In this document: one piece after another, positions 7,932-15,861 of the stretch
Numbering within the stretch: position 1 is the stretch's first letter
How the letters are laid out: each line of letters starts with the position of its first letter
DNA from: Holophagaceae bacterium
Lineage (GTDB): Bacteria > Acidobacteriota > Holophagae > Holophagales > Holophagaceae
NCBI GenBank assembly: GCA_003158505.1
Contig: PMJK01000128.1
Span: 1 to 20,195, forward strand
DNA: 20,195 nucleotides
Reading direction: 5' to 3'
The notes under the pieces: model-generated
The model's input: only the letters and a program-made list of their open reading frames with translations
Database searches by the model: none
Told to the model about the DNA's origin: nothing
Translations under genes and position numbers: made by a program

Positions 7932-8080
7932 GGCAGTTAACCGGCCCGCTTGAATTATATGTTCCACATTAACTTTCCTGCATATGGCCGCCTTTCGGCG
8001 CTCAGCCAATCCCTAACATGGCAAGAACATCCACAATGGACTATGGTGGTGCTAATTTCCCATCCATCAAAGGAGGTACC

Positions 8081-8641
8081 ATGCTGCCCCTTATTCTGCT
8101 TCAGACCTTCGCCCAGGTGGCCCCGGCGCCCCCACCGCCTGCCACACCCCAGCCGTCGACCAAGATCAACGAGGTCCGCCCGGGGCTCTTCACGACCGGC
8201 CTGATGACCTATGAAACGCTCGGCGCCTTGAAGGCGATGGGCATAGGGACGGTCCTGCACCTTCGGCCCGAGAAGGAGGCTCCTTCGCTGCCCGCCACGG
8301 AGCGTAAGGCCGTGGAGTTGATGGGTCTCCATTACATCTACAGTCCGGTTACCGCCGGATTGGAGGATGAGGAGGTCGATGCCTTCCGGAAGCAGATGAA
8401 GGGGATCGACCTCAAGGGCGGGCTGATGGTCCACTGCTTCAACAGCAACCGTGCCTCTGGTGCCCTGCTGGCCTACTTTGTACTGGACGAGAAGCTGCCC
8501 ATGGACCGGGCCTTGGACCTCGCCCACAAGGGAGGGCTCAACATGGTGAAGATCGAGAACGCATCCCGCTTCTACATCAGCCGCAACGGTGGCCCTGCCT
8601 ACGAAGAGCAGAAGGAAGTCAAGGCCGCCCCTTTGAAGTAG
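8081..8641 (+). CDS. Exported DUF442/Blh-type phosphatase- or rhodanese-like protein
   Basis: A 186-residue protein with a short hydrophobic leader (MLPLILLQTFAQ) and a Pro-rich linker, so it is probably exported. The core has VLHLRPEKEAP and the loop HCFNSNRAS (C119 to R124), a Cys-X4-Arg phosphate-binding-type loop of the tyrosine-phosphatase/DUF442 superfamily. DUF442 domains are known partners or fusions of persulfide dioxygenases in sulfide-detoxification operons, so the SQR-like gene downstream is a suggestive neighbour. Both phosphatase and sulfurtransferase chemistry are possible. AAAGGAGG stands five bases before the ATG; an in-frame ATG at 8018 has no such site and would bury the leader. 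Confidence 0.8.
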   Translation: MLPLILLQTFAQVAPAPPPPATPQPSTKINEVRPGLFTTGLMTYETLGALKAMGIGTVLHLRPEKEAPSLPATERKAVELMGLHYIYSPVTAGLEDEEVDAFRKQMKGIDLKGGLMVHCFNSNRASGALLAYFVLDEKLPMDRALDLAHKGGLNMVKIENASRFYISRNGGPAYEEQKEVKAAPLK

Positions 8642-8992
8642 GGTGGGTTCCTGCCATCCAGTCCCCGGGGTCGGGCCTACCGCCCCTGGCAGGGAGGTTC
8701 TAGGCGTTCAATGCTACGCGGTGGCGAAGTGCTGGTGGCACCTGTGCTTGGCAGGTATTCAGAAAATTCCTGTGTTAACTAGTTCGCGGGGTTTCAACGA
8801 CCCTTCCACTCTGGCTTGCGCTTCTGCATGAATGCGTCGATGCCTTCATGATCGTCATAGCCTGTGTCTTCACCTGACCCCGACGTGGAAAACAGACCCC
8901 AGGCAAAAAATAAATGAAATATTCAATATTATTTAACCAGATAGTCATACAATCCATTAGCCAACATCCCAATTTCCCCTATCGGAGGCTTC
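8642..8992. other. Intergenic region upstream of the SQR-like gene
   Basis: This 351-base spacer holds a minus-strand crotonase C-terminal scrap (annotated separately). Beyond it is an AT-rich stretch at about 8905-8950 that probably carries the promoter for the downstream gene. Two AATATT hexamers (8918-8923 and 8925-8930) around a single C make a short palindrome there. No other gene was found. Confidence 0.6.
8794..8871 (-). pseudogene. C-terminal remnant of an enoyl-CoA hydratase/crotonase gene
   Basis: Read on the minus strand, 25 codons plus TGA (8794-8796) give EDTGYDDHEGIDAFMQKRKP followed by EWKGR. The pattern of an acidic stretch, EGIDAF and then KRKPEWKGR at the very end is characteristic of enoyl-CoA hydratase C-termini. 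No crotonase-like sequence continues upstream of about 8871. It is therefore a fragment left by a deletion or rearrangement and not a gene. Recognition is by eye. Confidence 0.6.
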
Positions 8993-10453
8993 ATGTCCCG
9001 ATCTCGCGTGGTCATCCTAGGCGCCGGCGTGGCCGGTCACACCAGTGCCGCATTCCTGAAAAAATGGCTGGGCGACGAGGCGGAGGTCACCGTCATTTCC
9101 CCCCGGCCCGACTATAACTGGATCCCCTCAAACATCTGGGTGGGGGTCGGGTTGCTGAAGCCCGATCAGGTCATGTTTCCCCTCCAGCCCATCTATCAAC
9201 GCAAGGACATCACCTTCCACCAAGCCAAGGCGACGGTCCTCCATCCCGAAGGAAAGGACGGGGACTCCACTCCCTTCGTCGAGGCCGAGTCCACCCAAGA
9301 AGGCAGCCTGGGAGAGTTGCTCCAAATCCCTTACGACTTTTTGATCAATGCCACGGGGCCGAAGCTGGCTTTTGAAGCCACACCAGGACTAGGGCCCAAG
9401 GGACATAGCCTGTCGGTGTGCACCGCCCCCCATGCCCTGGAAGCAGCCACCGCCCTGGACGAGGCCGTGGCCCGAATGAAGAAGGGTGAACGGCAGCGAT
9501 TCCTGGTAGGTACGGGACATGGCACTTGTACCTGCCAGGGTGCGGCGTTCGAATACATCGTGAACCTCGAGTTCCAACTGCGGGCACGAGGAGTCCGGGA
9601 CAAGGCCGACATCACCTATCTGACCAACGAGTTCGAACTGGGCGACTTCGGCATGGGGGGCATCCACATCCGCCGGGGCGGCTATGTGACCCCCAGCAAT
9701 ATCTTCACGGAATCCCTGCTCGCGGAAAGGGGGCTCCGGTGGGTGACCCAGGCGCACGTCAAAGGGCTTGAACCCGGCTACGCCTCTCTCGAATTCCTAA
9801 ATGGTGAGGAAGGCGAGGAGCGCTTCGATCTGGCCATGTTGCTGCCTCCCTTCAAGGGCGTCGGGCTGAAGGCTCTGGATCGCCAGGGATCGGATATCAC
9901 CGAACGCCTCTTCGCCCCTTCGGGATTCATGAAAGTGGATGCGGACTACCAGACCAAGCCATTCGAGTCGTGGCGTGCCTCGGATTGGCCTCGCACCTAC
10001 CAATCCCCGGCTTTCCCGAACATCTTCGCGGCGGGCATCGCCTTTGCTCCGCCCCATGCGATATCCCGGCCTCGGCAGAGCCCCAAAGGCACGGTCATCA
10101 CCCCTGCCCCGCCCCGCACAGGCATGCCCAGCGCAATGATCGGCAAGGCCGTGGCCCGCAGCATCTACAGCATGATCTGGGGCGCGAAAGAACCCACAAA
10201 CACGGCCTCGATGGCCGAGATGGGGGCTGCCTGTGTGGCCTCGGCAGGATCCAACCCCTTCAGTGGAACGGCGGCATCCATCACCGTATTCCCCATGGTT
10301 CCCGACTTCGAACGCTACCCGGAATTCGGCCGCGACCTGAATCACACGTTTGGCGAGATTGGCCTGGCGGGGCACTGGATCAAGATCCTGCTCCATCACT
10401 TGTTCATCTACAAGGCCAAGATGCTGCCCTTCTGGTCCTTCATTCCGGAGTGA
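8993..10453 (+). CDS. Sulfide:quinone oxidoreductase-like flavoprotein
   Basis: A 486-residue FAD-dependent disulfide oxidoreductase. The N-terminus has the Rossmann motif VVILGAGVAGHTSAAFL (residues 6-22), and DFLINATGP (115-123) is the second FAD contact. Cysteines at C143 (SVCTAP), C179/C181 (HGTCTCQGAAFE) and C414 (GAACVASAG) match the spacing of the three redox cysteines of SQR, which separates it from NADH dehydrogenases. FPNIFAAGIA is the usual third FAD motif. The C-terminal Trp/Leu/Ile-rich region may contact the membrane. The likely reaction is oxidation of sulfide to sulfane sulfur with quinone reduction at the inner membrane. CGGAGG precedes the ATG by five bases. The SQR subtype was not assigned. 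Confidence 0.85.
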   Translation: MSRSRVVILGAGVAGHTSAAFLKKWLGDEAEVTVISPRPDYNWIPSNIWVGVGLLKPDQVMFPLQPIYQRKDITFHQAKATVLHPEGKDGDSTPFVEAESTQEGSLGELLQIPYDFLINATGPKLAFEATPGLGPKGHSLSVCTAPHALEAATALDEAVARMKKGERQRFLVGTGHGTCTCQGAAFEYIVNLEFQLRARGVRDKADITYLTNEFELGDFGMGGIHIRRGGYVTPSNIFTESLLAERGLRWVTQAHVKGLEPGYASLEFLNGEEGEERFDLAMLLPPFKGVGLKALDRQGSDITERLFAPSGFMKVDADYQTKPFESWRASDWPRTYQSPAFPNIFAAGIAFAPPHAISRPRQSPKGTVITPAPPRTGMPSAMIGKAVARSIYSMIWGAKEPTNTASMAEMGAACVASAGSNPFSGTAASITVFPMVPDFERYPEFGRDLNHTFGEIGLAGHWIKILLHHLFIYKAKMLPFWSFIPE

Positions 10454-10456
10454 ACA

Positions 10457-10627
10457 ATGACCCCTGAGTACACCCCTTTCGACCAGGGCCGCCGAGCCCA
10501 GGGGTCCTTCGCGACCAAGCCGACGGACTTCACCAAGGCTCTCCGAACCAACCTCCTGTGGCAACTGGTTCGCTTCGTCATGATCAACCTCAAGATGATC
10601 CGGGTTATCCGAAAAAGCCATCACTAA
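10457..10627 (+). CDS. Small protein of unknown function coupled to the SQR-like gene
   Basis: A 56-residue ORF beginning MTPEYTPFDQGRRAQGSF, starting three bases after the upstream stop, with GGAG of that gene's end serving as ribosome site. The N-terminal half is polar; the C-terminal half (LLWQLVRFVMINLKMIRVI) could form an amphipathic or membrane-associated helix, followed by a basic tail (RKSHH). No family was recognised. Tight coupling suggests it helps anchor, assemble or regulate the flavoprotein; that is inference. Confidence 0.75.
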   Translation: MTPEYTPFDQGRRAQGSFATKPTDFTKALRTNLLWQLVRFVMINLKMIRVIRKSHH

Positions 10628-11210
10628 AGCGATGGAGTTCCTGCCCCATACCACCATTGAGAGGGTGCCGGCTTCGTTGCGGGCGATGGTGGGGCGGTTG
10701 AGTTGGACTCGACTCGGCACGCCCTGGTATCAAGAGAGAATGGACTGGATGTGCCGCTAGGAATCCTCTGACTTCGCCAACGTGCTTCTACCCATGTCCG
10801 AGGGTAGGAATACCTAAGTCATCTGCCCTTGGTCCCCTCGTGTAGCCCTTCCTACTTGGCACTTGGATTCTTAAGGGGGTTCATGAATCGTCTGCCTACG
10901 TTAATAGATGCCACAGGCTGGCACTTCACTTAAAGCAAGTAAGGAGTTAACTCCAGGGATGTAAAACGATGGCGATCTTCTCAGCAGAGTTAATGGTCCA
11001 TTTATATTTATTACTATGTAGTTATTAAACCATTTGTGATAGTTGTCACAAGCAAGTTGACCACGTTAACAACCTGATCATCATCAATCGCGAGGTCCCG
11101 TCACGCCTACCTCTTACCAGGTCGAGCAAATCTCGGGATTCCAGCATCCTCCCGCCCCCCGGGGATGGCGGCGCCTTGCCTCCAACTCCCTCTCAGAAAG
11201 GAAACGCTCC
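10628..11210. other. Long gene-poor region upstream of the cytochrome cluster
   Basis: 583 bases without a convincing gene. The first ~130 bases hold a short open frame (10632-10760, 42 residues) with no ribosome site. From about 10900 to 11060 the base composition turns AT-rich, as expected of a promoter region, and it contains the CRP-type palindrome annotated separately. A TTGACC hexamer (11057-11062) follows that palindrome, but no matching -10 was found. Confidence 0.65.
11034..11051. promoter_or_regulatory. CRP/FNR-family binding site
   Basis: TTGTGA-TAGTTG-TCACAA is a perfect 6-6-6 palindrome whose core, TGTGA-N6-TCACA, equals the CRP half-site consensus. It fits an FNR site (TTGAT-N4-ATCAA) less well. 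It lies about 160 bases upstream of the cytochrome c start, in an AT-rich stretch, and so could control the whole porin-octaheme cytochrome cluster. Which CRP-family protein binds is unknown. Confidence 0.7.
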
Positions 11211-11525
11211 ATGCGCAACACGCTGAAGTTCCTCGCTGTCCTCACCGCGATCACGGTGCCCCTTCTCGCCGAAGGCAGCGACACGAAGGGTAAGTACTTT
11301 TTCAAAAAGTCCTGCAAGTCCTGCCATGTGGCCGGTGCCGCCGGCAAGGAAATCACGCCGCTCTCCAAGACCCAGGCCCAGTGGAAGGCCTATTTCGCCG
11401 CCGGCAAGCACAACAAGGGCGCAGAGAAGCTCGACACGCTGGTCAAGCCCGATCAGGTGAAGGATATCCAGACCTTCCTGACGGCCCACGCCTCCGATTC
11501 GCCTCAGCCCATGACCTGCGGCTGA
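11211..11525 (+). CDS. Small periplasmic monoheme cytochrome c
   Basis: A 104-residue exported protein: signal peptide MRNTLKFLAVLTAITVPLLA, then one haem-binding motif CKSCH (residues 35-39). It ends QPMTCG, where M101 is a candidate sixth haem ligand. Size and layout fit a class I cytochrome c working as a soluble electron shuttle in the periplasm. AAAGGAA lies upstream of the ATG. It is the first gene of the cluster with the porin (60 bases on) and octaheme cytochrome, so it probably carries electrons to or from that enzyme. Confidence 0.9.
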   Translation: MRNTLKFLAVLTAITVPLLAEGSDTKGKYFFKKSCKSCHVAGAAGKEITPLSKTQAQWKAYFAAGKHNKGAEKLDTLVKPDQVKDIQTFLTAHASDSPQPMTCG

Positions 11526-11584
11526 TCTCGCCGACGCACGGCCTCTCTCTCACCCCCAACCACCCCTAACCAGGAGAACATCCC

Positions 11585-13285
11585 ATGAACTCCCGCATCA
11601 CGCTCGCCCTCGTCGCCATGCTGGCGCCGGTGGCACTGAGCGCCCAGTCGAACCAGGACCTTCAGAAAGAGATCGATAATCTGAAGGTCCAGCTGAAGGC
11701 GGTCGAGGAAAAGGCCGCCGCGGCGCAGGACCTCGATACCCGGCTCGTGAAAGCCGAAACCAAGCTCGCAGGCGACAACATCCAGTGGGGCGGCGACCTC
11801 CGCACCCGCTTTGATGGCGCCCAGGAGCACTTCAAGCCCTACAACCAGTTCATGGGGTTCATGCAGAACACCCCCAGCGCAGCCAACCCGTACCCCTTCG
11901 CGCCCATCGCCCAACCGGTGGGTGCCCAGGACTGGACCAATTCAGTCCAGTGGTCCACCCGGCTCGGCCTGAACATGGGCATCACCATCAACGAGAATGC
12001 CAAGGTCATGGGCCGACTCGTGATGTACAAGATTCATGGCGGGGCGGATGTGCCCACCTTCAACGGGACACCCAACACCATCAGCACGTCCTTCACCGCC
12101 GGCCAGACCCCCGCCACGGACGCGCTCCTGGTGGAGAGGGCCAGCCTGGTCTACCACTTCCCGGCGGTCGCCAGCATCCTGTCCATCGGCCGCCAGAACA
12201 CCTCCGACGGCCCTCCCCTAGAGGTCCGCGAGGGCAGCGAGCGCAACGCCACGCCGCAGGCCCTGGCCGTGAACGCCACCATCGATGGCATCGGCTGGAA
12301 GTTCCAGCTCGAAAAGCTCGGCCTCCCTGAAGGCACCCTGCTCGGCCTCTGTTATGGCGTGGGCTACGAAAGCGGCTTCGGTGGCGGCGGCGCGGTCAAG
12401 CAGAACCAGACCATCGTGGGCATGAACTTCACCAACTTCAACGGGACCAATCCGTCCGCCATCACTCCGGTGGTTGGCAACATCGGCCCCCTGAAGGACA
12501 CCACCGTGCTGGGCGCCATGTTCGACATGCCCCTGCTCTTCCAGATCGGCGAGTCCGTCCAGAGCGCCAACCTCTACCTGGGCTACAACCGGCTCGGCAA
12601 CATGACCGATATTCCCTTCGGCAACACCATCAACTTCCCGATCCCTGGCCAGACGCCCTCGACCCAGTACGTCACCGCCACCGCCAACCTCGGCGACATG
12701 GATCAGATGACCGTCACTTGGAAGCACAAGATCGGCGACACCTTCACCTATTTTGTGAGCGGCGGCTACCTCAAGAGCCATCCGAATGGACAGGTCTCGC
12801 AGTATGGTGCCTACTGGACTTTCCCGGCCGTCATGCCTCCCGGCTACCCCACCGGTCTCCAGCAGTTGTCCGGCTTCGGCGGGCTGATGGGCGACCCCAA
12901 CAAGAGCGAAACCGCCTCGGCCTACTATGCCGGCATGCGCTATGATCCCACCTCGACCTTTGGGGTGGGCGTGGAATTCAACCACGGGTCGCCCCGCTGG
13001 TGGACCTACACCCCTGCCACGGGTGAATACACCGACAAGCTCGGCGCCCGCGGCGACGTGTGGGAGGCCTACATTCACTGGCGCTTTGCCCACAATGCCG
13101 CCCTTCGGTTGGGCTACATCGACTACAAGTACTCCACCGCCATGAGCGGCTGGCAGATCGGACCATCCGCGCAGCCCGGCCAGAACTGGGAGTCCGCGAT
13201 GAACCTGAGCAACACTCCCATGCTCCAGTACGCCTATCCGTCCACGGTGAAGAACTATTACGCGGCCATCGAAGTGAAGTTCTGA
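11585..13285 (+). CDS. Outer-membrane beta-barrel porin (DUF3373-like)
   Basis: A 566-residue protein with a signal peptide (LALVAMLAPVALSA) and a short N-terminal coiled coil (about residues 25-60, Leu/Val/Ala heptads). A long run of alternating polar/hydrophobic strands rich in Gly, Tyr, Asn and Thr follows. It ends NYYAAIEVKF: a C-terminal Phe with alternating hydrophobic residues is the outer-membrane barrel insertion signature. Segments such as IQWGGDLRTRF and LGLNMGITINENAKVMGR resemble DUF3373-type porins of metal-reducing bacteria; the family name is a by-eye inference. AGGAG precedes the ATG. Placed between two cytochrome genes, it may admit the oxyanion substrate of the octaheme enzyme. 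Confidence 0.85.
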   Translation: MNSRITLALVAMLAPVALSAQSNQDLQKEIDNLKVQLKAVEEKAAAAQDLDTRLVKAETKLAGDNIQWGGDLRTRFDGAQEHFKPYNQFMGFMQNTPSAANPYPFAPIAQPVGAQDWTNSVQWSTRLGLNMGITINENAKVMGRLVMYKIHGGADVPTFNGTPNTISTSFTAGQTPATDALLVERASLVYHFPAVASILSIGRQNTSDGPPLEVREGSERNATPQALAVNATIDGIGWKFQLEKLGLPEGTLLGLCYGVGYESGFGGGGAVKQNQTIVGMNFTNFNGTNPSAITPVVGNIGPLKDTTVLGAMFDMPLLFQIGESVQSANLYLGYNRLGNMTDIPFGNTINFPIPGQTPSTQYVTATANLGDMDQMTVTWKHKIGDTFTYFVSGGYLKSHPNGQVSQYGAYWTFPAVMPPGYPTGLQQLSGFGGLMGDPNKSETASAYYAGMRYDPTSTFGVGVEFNHGSPRWWTYTPATGEYTDKLGARGDVWEAYIHWRFAHNAALRLGYIDYKYSTAMSGWQIGPSAQPGQNWESAMNLSNTPMLQYAYPSTVKNYYAAIEVKF

Positions 13286-13291
13286 TCTTCC

Positions 13292-13375
13292 CCTCCCGGG
13301 GGTTCTTCTGAACCTCCCGGAGGCGGCACCACCCGGAACCAAGTCCCTTCGCGGGCACCACCAGCCCGCGAAGGG
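13292..13375. terminator. Two hairpins between porin and octaheme cytochrome genes
   Basis: The first (13292-13323) pairs CCTCCCGGGGGTTC with GAACCTCCCGGAGG around TTCT, with one mismatch and one wobble. The second (13345-13375) is a perfect 12-bp stem, CCCTTCGCGGGC and GCCCGCGAAGGG, with a 7-base loop. No T-run follows either, so they could be partial terminators, attenuators or mRNA 3'-end stabilisers that set the porin-to-enzyme ratio. Confidence 0.6.
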
Positions 13376-13441
13376 TGTCTTGGGACCAGCTCTGTCCAAT
13401 GGTTCCAGACCTGCTCTGCCCTTTCTCGTCCAGGAGAGTCC

Positions 13442-15055
13442 ATGCCTCATCCCCCCCGCAAACCTTCTCCGCCCCGGATGAGGCGGATTCTTCAGTTCCT
13501 TGTGGGCTTGCTTGTCCTTGTTCCTCTGACTGTCCATGCCCAGGAGACAGCCGCGCCCGCCCCCAGCGGACACGGTTCCTTCACCGCGGCGCATGCAGCG
13601 AAGGCCCGCACCCAGACGGCGGACCACAGCAAGTTCAAGATTCTGCAGGGCCCCTTCAAGGATGGGGATGGTCCCGCGGTGACCAAGGCCTGTCTCACCT
13701 GCCACACCAAGGCGGCCCAGCAGGTCATGGCCACCTCCCACTGGACCTGGAATGTCGCCAAGGATGGGAATGACGGGTATGGGAAGTCCACCTTCTTGGT
13801 GAACAACTACTGCCTCACCATCATCGGCGGCAATACGGAAGGCTGCACCCGCTGCCACGCCGGCTATGGGTTCAAGGACAAGAGCTTCGATTTCAACCAA
13901 CAGGAGAATGTCGACTGCCTGGTCTGCCATGACACCACTGGGGACTACGAAAAGGAACGGGCAGGCATGCCTAATCCCGCCGTCCCCCTGGCGGATGTGG
14001 CCCAGAAGGTGGGGAGTCCGACCCTCAAGAACTGCGGTGCCTGCCACTTCTTCGGCGGTGGTGCCAACGCCACCAAGCACGGTGACCTGGACGACACCAT
14101 CCTGAAGGCCCCCCGAACCGAGGACGTGCACATGTCCAAGCAAGGTGCGGGCATGGATTGCGTGGACTGCCATACGTCCGATTCCCACAAGGTGGGTGGC
14201 CCGAACTATGTCATCCCCGCGGATCGGCGCGAGCAGCCGAAGTTCCCCGGCGAGAGCGTGTCGCGAATGTCCTGCGCGGCCTGCCACACGGATGCGCCCC
14301 ACAAATCCTACGTGCTGAATCGCCACTACCAGAAGGTCGCTTGCCAGACTTGCCACATCCCCGCCTTCGCCCGCGGAGAACGCCCCACCAACACCTTCTG
14401 GGACTGGGCCACCTCCGGCCGCCTGAAGGATGGACGCCCCTACGAAGAGAAGGACGCCAACGGCTGGCCCACCTACACCAGCATGCGCGGCAAGATGGTC
14501 TGGGAACGGAACGTCAAACCCAGCTACATCTGGTACAACGGCAACCTGAAATTCACCCGTCTCACGGACACCCTTCCGGCTTCTCGCCCGGTGGTCCTGA
14601 ATCCGGCGGAAGGCTCCTACACGGATCCCAACGCCAAGATCTGGCCCTTCAAGTTCCATGAGGCGACCCAGCCCTACGATCCCGTTCTCAACAAGTTGGT
14701 GGCCCCCTTTACCGACGGCCCTCCCGGCAGCGGCGCCTACTGGGGCGACTGGAAGATGGACATCGCCGTCAAGAAGGGCATGGATACCGCCGGCCTCCCC
14801 TACAGCGGCCAGTTCGATTACCTCCGCACTACCATGCTGTGGCCCATCACCCACATGGTCGCCCCCAAGGAACAGGCGCTCACCTGCACAGAGTGCCATG
14901 CAAGGAAGGGCCGCCTCGCGGCCGTCCCGGGGTTCTACCTCATCGGCCGTGACCGAGGTACCGGCGTCGATTTCATCGGCTTCGCCGTCATCATCCTGAC
15001 CATCCTCGGCGTGGGTATCCACGGCGTCATTCGCTACCTTCACGGACGCCACTAG
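13442..15055 (+). CDS. Membrane-anchored octaheme cytochrome c, tetrathionate reductase (Otr) family
   Basis: A 537-residue exported multihaem enzyme. After a signal peptide (about residues 14-33) there are eight CXXCH motifs, with Cys starts at 84, 135, 159, 198, 240, 278, 301 and 482, the count and uneven spacing typical of octaheme tetrathionate reductases. K115, in YGKSTFLVNNYC between haems 1 and 2, is a candidate for the active-site lysine ligand known from Shewanella Otr; C124 is a further conserved-looking cysteine. Residues 509-531 form a transmembrane helix and the protein ends with a basic tail. The Shewanella enzyme is soluble, so this one is probably membrane-bound. Otr reduces tetrathionate and in vitro also nitrite and hydroxylamine; the real substrate here is unknown. 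The cytochrome b gene follows after eight bases. Confidence 0.9.
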   Translation: MPHPPRKPSPPRMRRILQFLVGLLVLVPLTVHAQETAAPAPSGHGSFTAAHAAKARTQTADHSKFKILQGPFKDGDGPAVTKACLTCHTKAAQQVMATSHWTWNVAKDGNDGYGKSTFLVNNYCLTIIGGNTEGCTRCHAGYGFKDKSFDFNQQENVDCLVCHDTTGDYEKERAGMPNPAVPLADVAQKVGSPTLKNCGACHFFGGGANATKHGDLDDTILKAPRTEDVHMSKQGAGMDCVDCHTSDSHKVGGPNYVIPADRREQPKFPGESVSRMSCAACHTDAPHKSYVLNRHYQKVACQTCHIPAFARGERPTNTFWDWATSGRLKDGRPYEEKDANGWPTYTSMRGKMVWERNVKPSYIWYNGNLKFTRLTDTLPASRPVVLNPAEGSYTDPNAKIWPFKFHEATQPYDPVLNKLVAPFTDGPPGSGAYWGDWKMDIAVKKGMDTAGLPYSGQFDYLRTTMLWPITHMVAPKEQALTCTECHARKGRLAAVPGFYLIGRDRGTGVDFIGFAVIILTILGVGIHGVIRYLHGRH

Positions 15056-15063
15056 GAGGCCCC

Positions 15064-15693
15064 ATGCGACGCGTTGTCCTGTATGAAAGATTCGAACGTT
15101 TCTGGCACTGGGCCCAGGCCCTGATCATCATCACGATGATGCTCACCGGCTTCGAGATCAGAGGCATCTTGGGACTCCACCTCTTTGGCTTCCAGCGGGC
15201 CGTCACGGTCCATAACGCCCTGGCCGTGGCCCTGGTGACCCTCATCGTCTTCGCCATCTTCTGGCATGTCACCACCGGCGAATGGCGCCAGTACATCCCG
15301 ACCCGGAAGTTCCTCCGCGAGATGGTGGCCTTCTACCTCACCGGCATCTTCAAGGGGGCTTCCCACCCGGTGAAGAAGCACCGGATGGCCAAGCTGAATC
15401 CTCTGCAGCGGCTGGCCTACCTGGGCTTCAAGGTGCTCATCATTCCCGTGCAGATCACCACCGGTGCCCTTTACTACTTCTACCCGAACCTGCAGCACGC
15501 ATTTGGCTGGTCCCCGTCCGCCCTCTGGTTCATCGCCGTGGTCCATGTCCTCGGCGCCTTCGGCTTGGTGGCCTTCCTGATCGGGCACGTCTACTTGACG
15601 ACCACCGGACACACTCCCCTGACCAACATCAAGGCGATGATCACCGGCTGGGAAGACCTTCCGGACGATGAATACTTCGATGAGAATCCCTAA
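15064..15693 (+). CDS. Membrane cytochrome b (cytochrome b561/hydrogenase b-subunit type)
   Basis: A 209-residue inner-membrane protein with four spans at about residues 17-33, 52-70, 117-137 and 155-178. Histidines H15 (FWHWAQ), H50, H68 (FWHV), H161 and H175 are placed to bind two b-haems, as in di-haem quinol-oxidising subunits. GGAGG overlaps the preceding stop. It probably takes electrons from quinol and passes them to the anchored octaheme protein (or the reverse), which makes the pair a membrane respiratory complex. The acidic C-terminus (DLPDDEYFDENP) faces the cytoplasm if the N-terminus does. Confidence 0.88.
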   Translation: MRRVVLYERFERFWHWAQALIIITMMLTGFEIRGILGLHLFGFQRAVTVHNALAVALVTLIVFAIFWHVTTGEWRQYIPTRKFLREMVAFYLTGIFKGASHPVKKHRMAKLNPLQRLAYLGFKVLIIPVQITTGALYYFYPNLQHAFGWSPSALWFIAVVHVLGAFGLVAFLIGHVYLTTTGHTPLTNIKAMITGWEDLPDDEYFDENP

Positions 15694-15734
15694 CCCCGGA
15701 TTCCCGCATCACCCAACAAATTCCAAGCTTTTTC

Positions 15735-15757
15735 GGGGGCCCCGTCTTGGGGCTCCC
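15735..15757 (+). terminator. GC-rich hairpin after the cytochrome b gene
   Basis: GGGGGCCCC and GGGGCTCCC form a 9-bp stem with one G-U pair around a 5-base loop, 41 bases after the stop. No T-tract follows, so it is a weak terminator or a processing/stability element before the NifX-like gene. Confidence 0.5.
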
Positions 15758-15861
15758 GCCTTGTAGTGCCCACCAGGAGGTGACCCAGACCCTGGGGATC
15801 GAGGGCGGAACCTTCCGCATGAACCCACTGGACGAGGGCCCGGCTTCCTCGCCCCAACCAT

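Noticed and set aside
9797..10720. Minus-strand open frame opposite the end of the SQR-like gene
   Set aside because: It has no family motif, and the opposite strand carries FAD motifs and the coupled small gene.
10632..10760. 42-residue ORF starting just after the 56-residue protein (MEFLPHTTIERVP...)
   Set aside because: It has no ribosome site and no recognised family. It may be a remnant, but the sequence alone does not support calling it a gene.
12218..15052. Very long open frame (about 940 codons) on the minus strand opposite the porin and octaheme cytochrome genes
   Set aside because: It is antisense to two well-supported genes with signal peptides and haem motifs; its composition (Gly/Val/His/Asp-rich, no domain) is what a complementary frame of GC-rich coding DNA gives.
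11211..15055. Reading the porin and cytochromes as an extracellular porin-cytochrome conduit
   Set aside because: The only multihaem partner has an inner-membrane helix and belongs to an enzyme family, and no outer-surface multihaem cytochrome is encoded, so a trans-outer-membrane wire is not supported.
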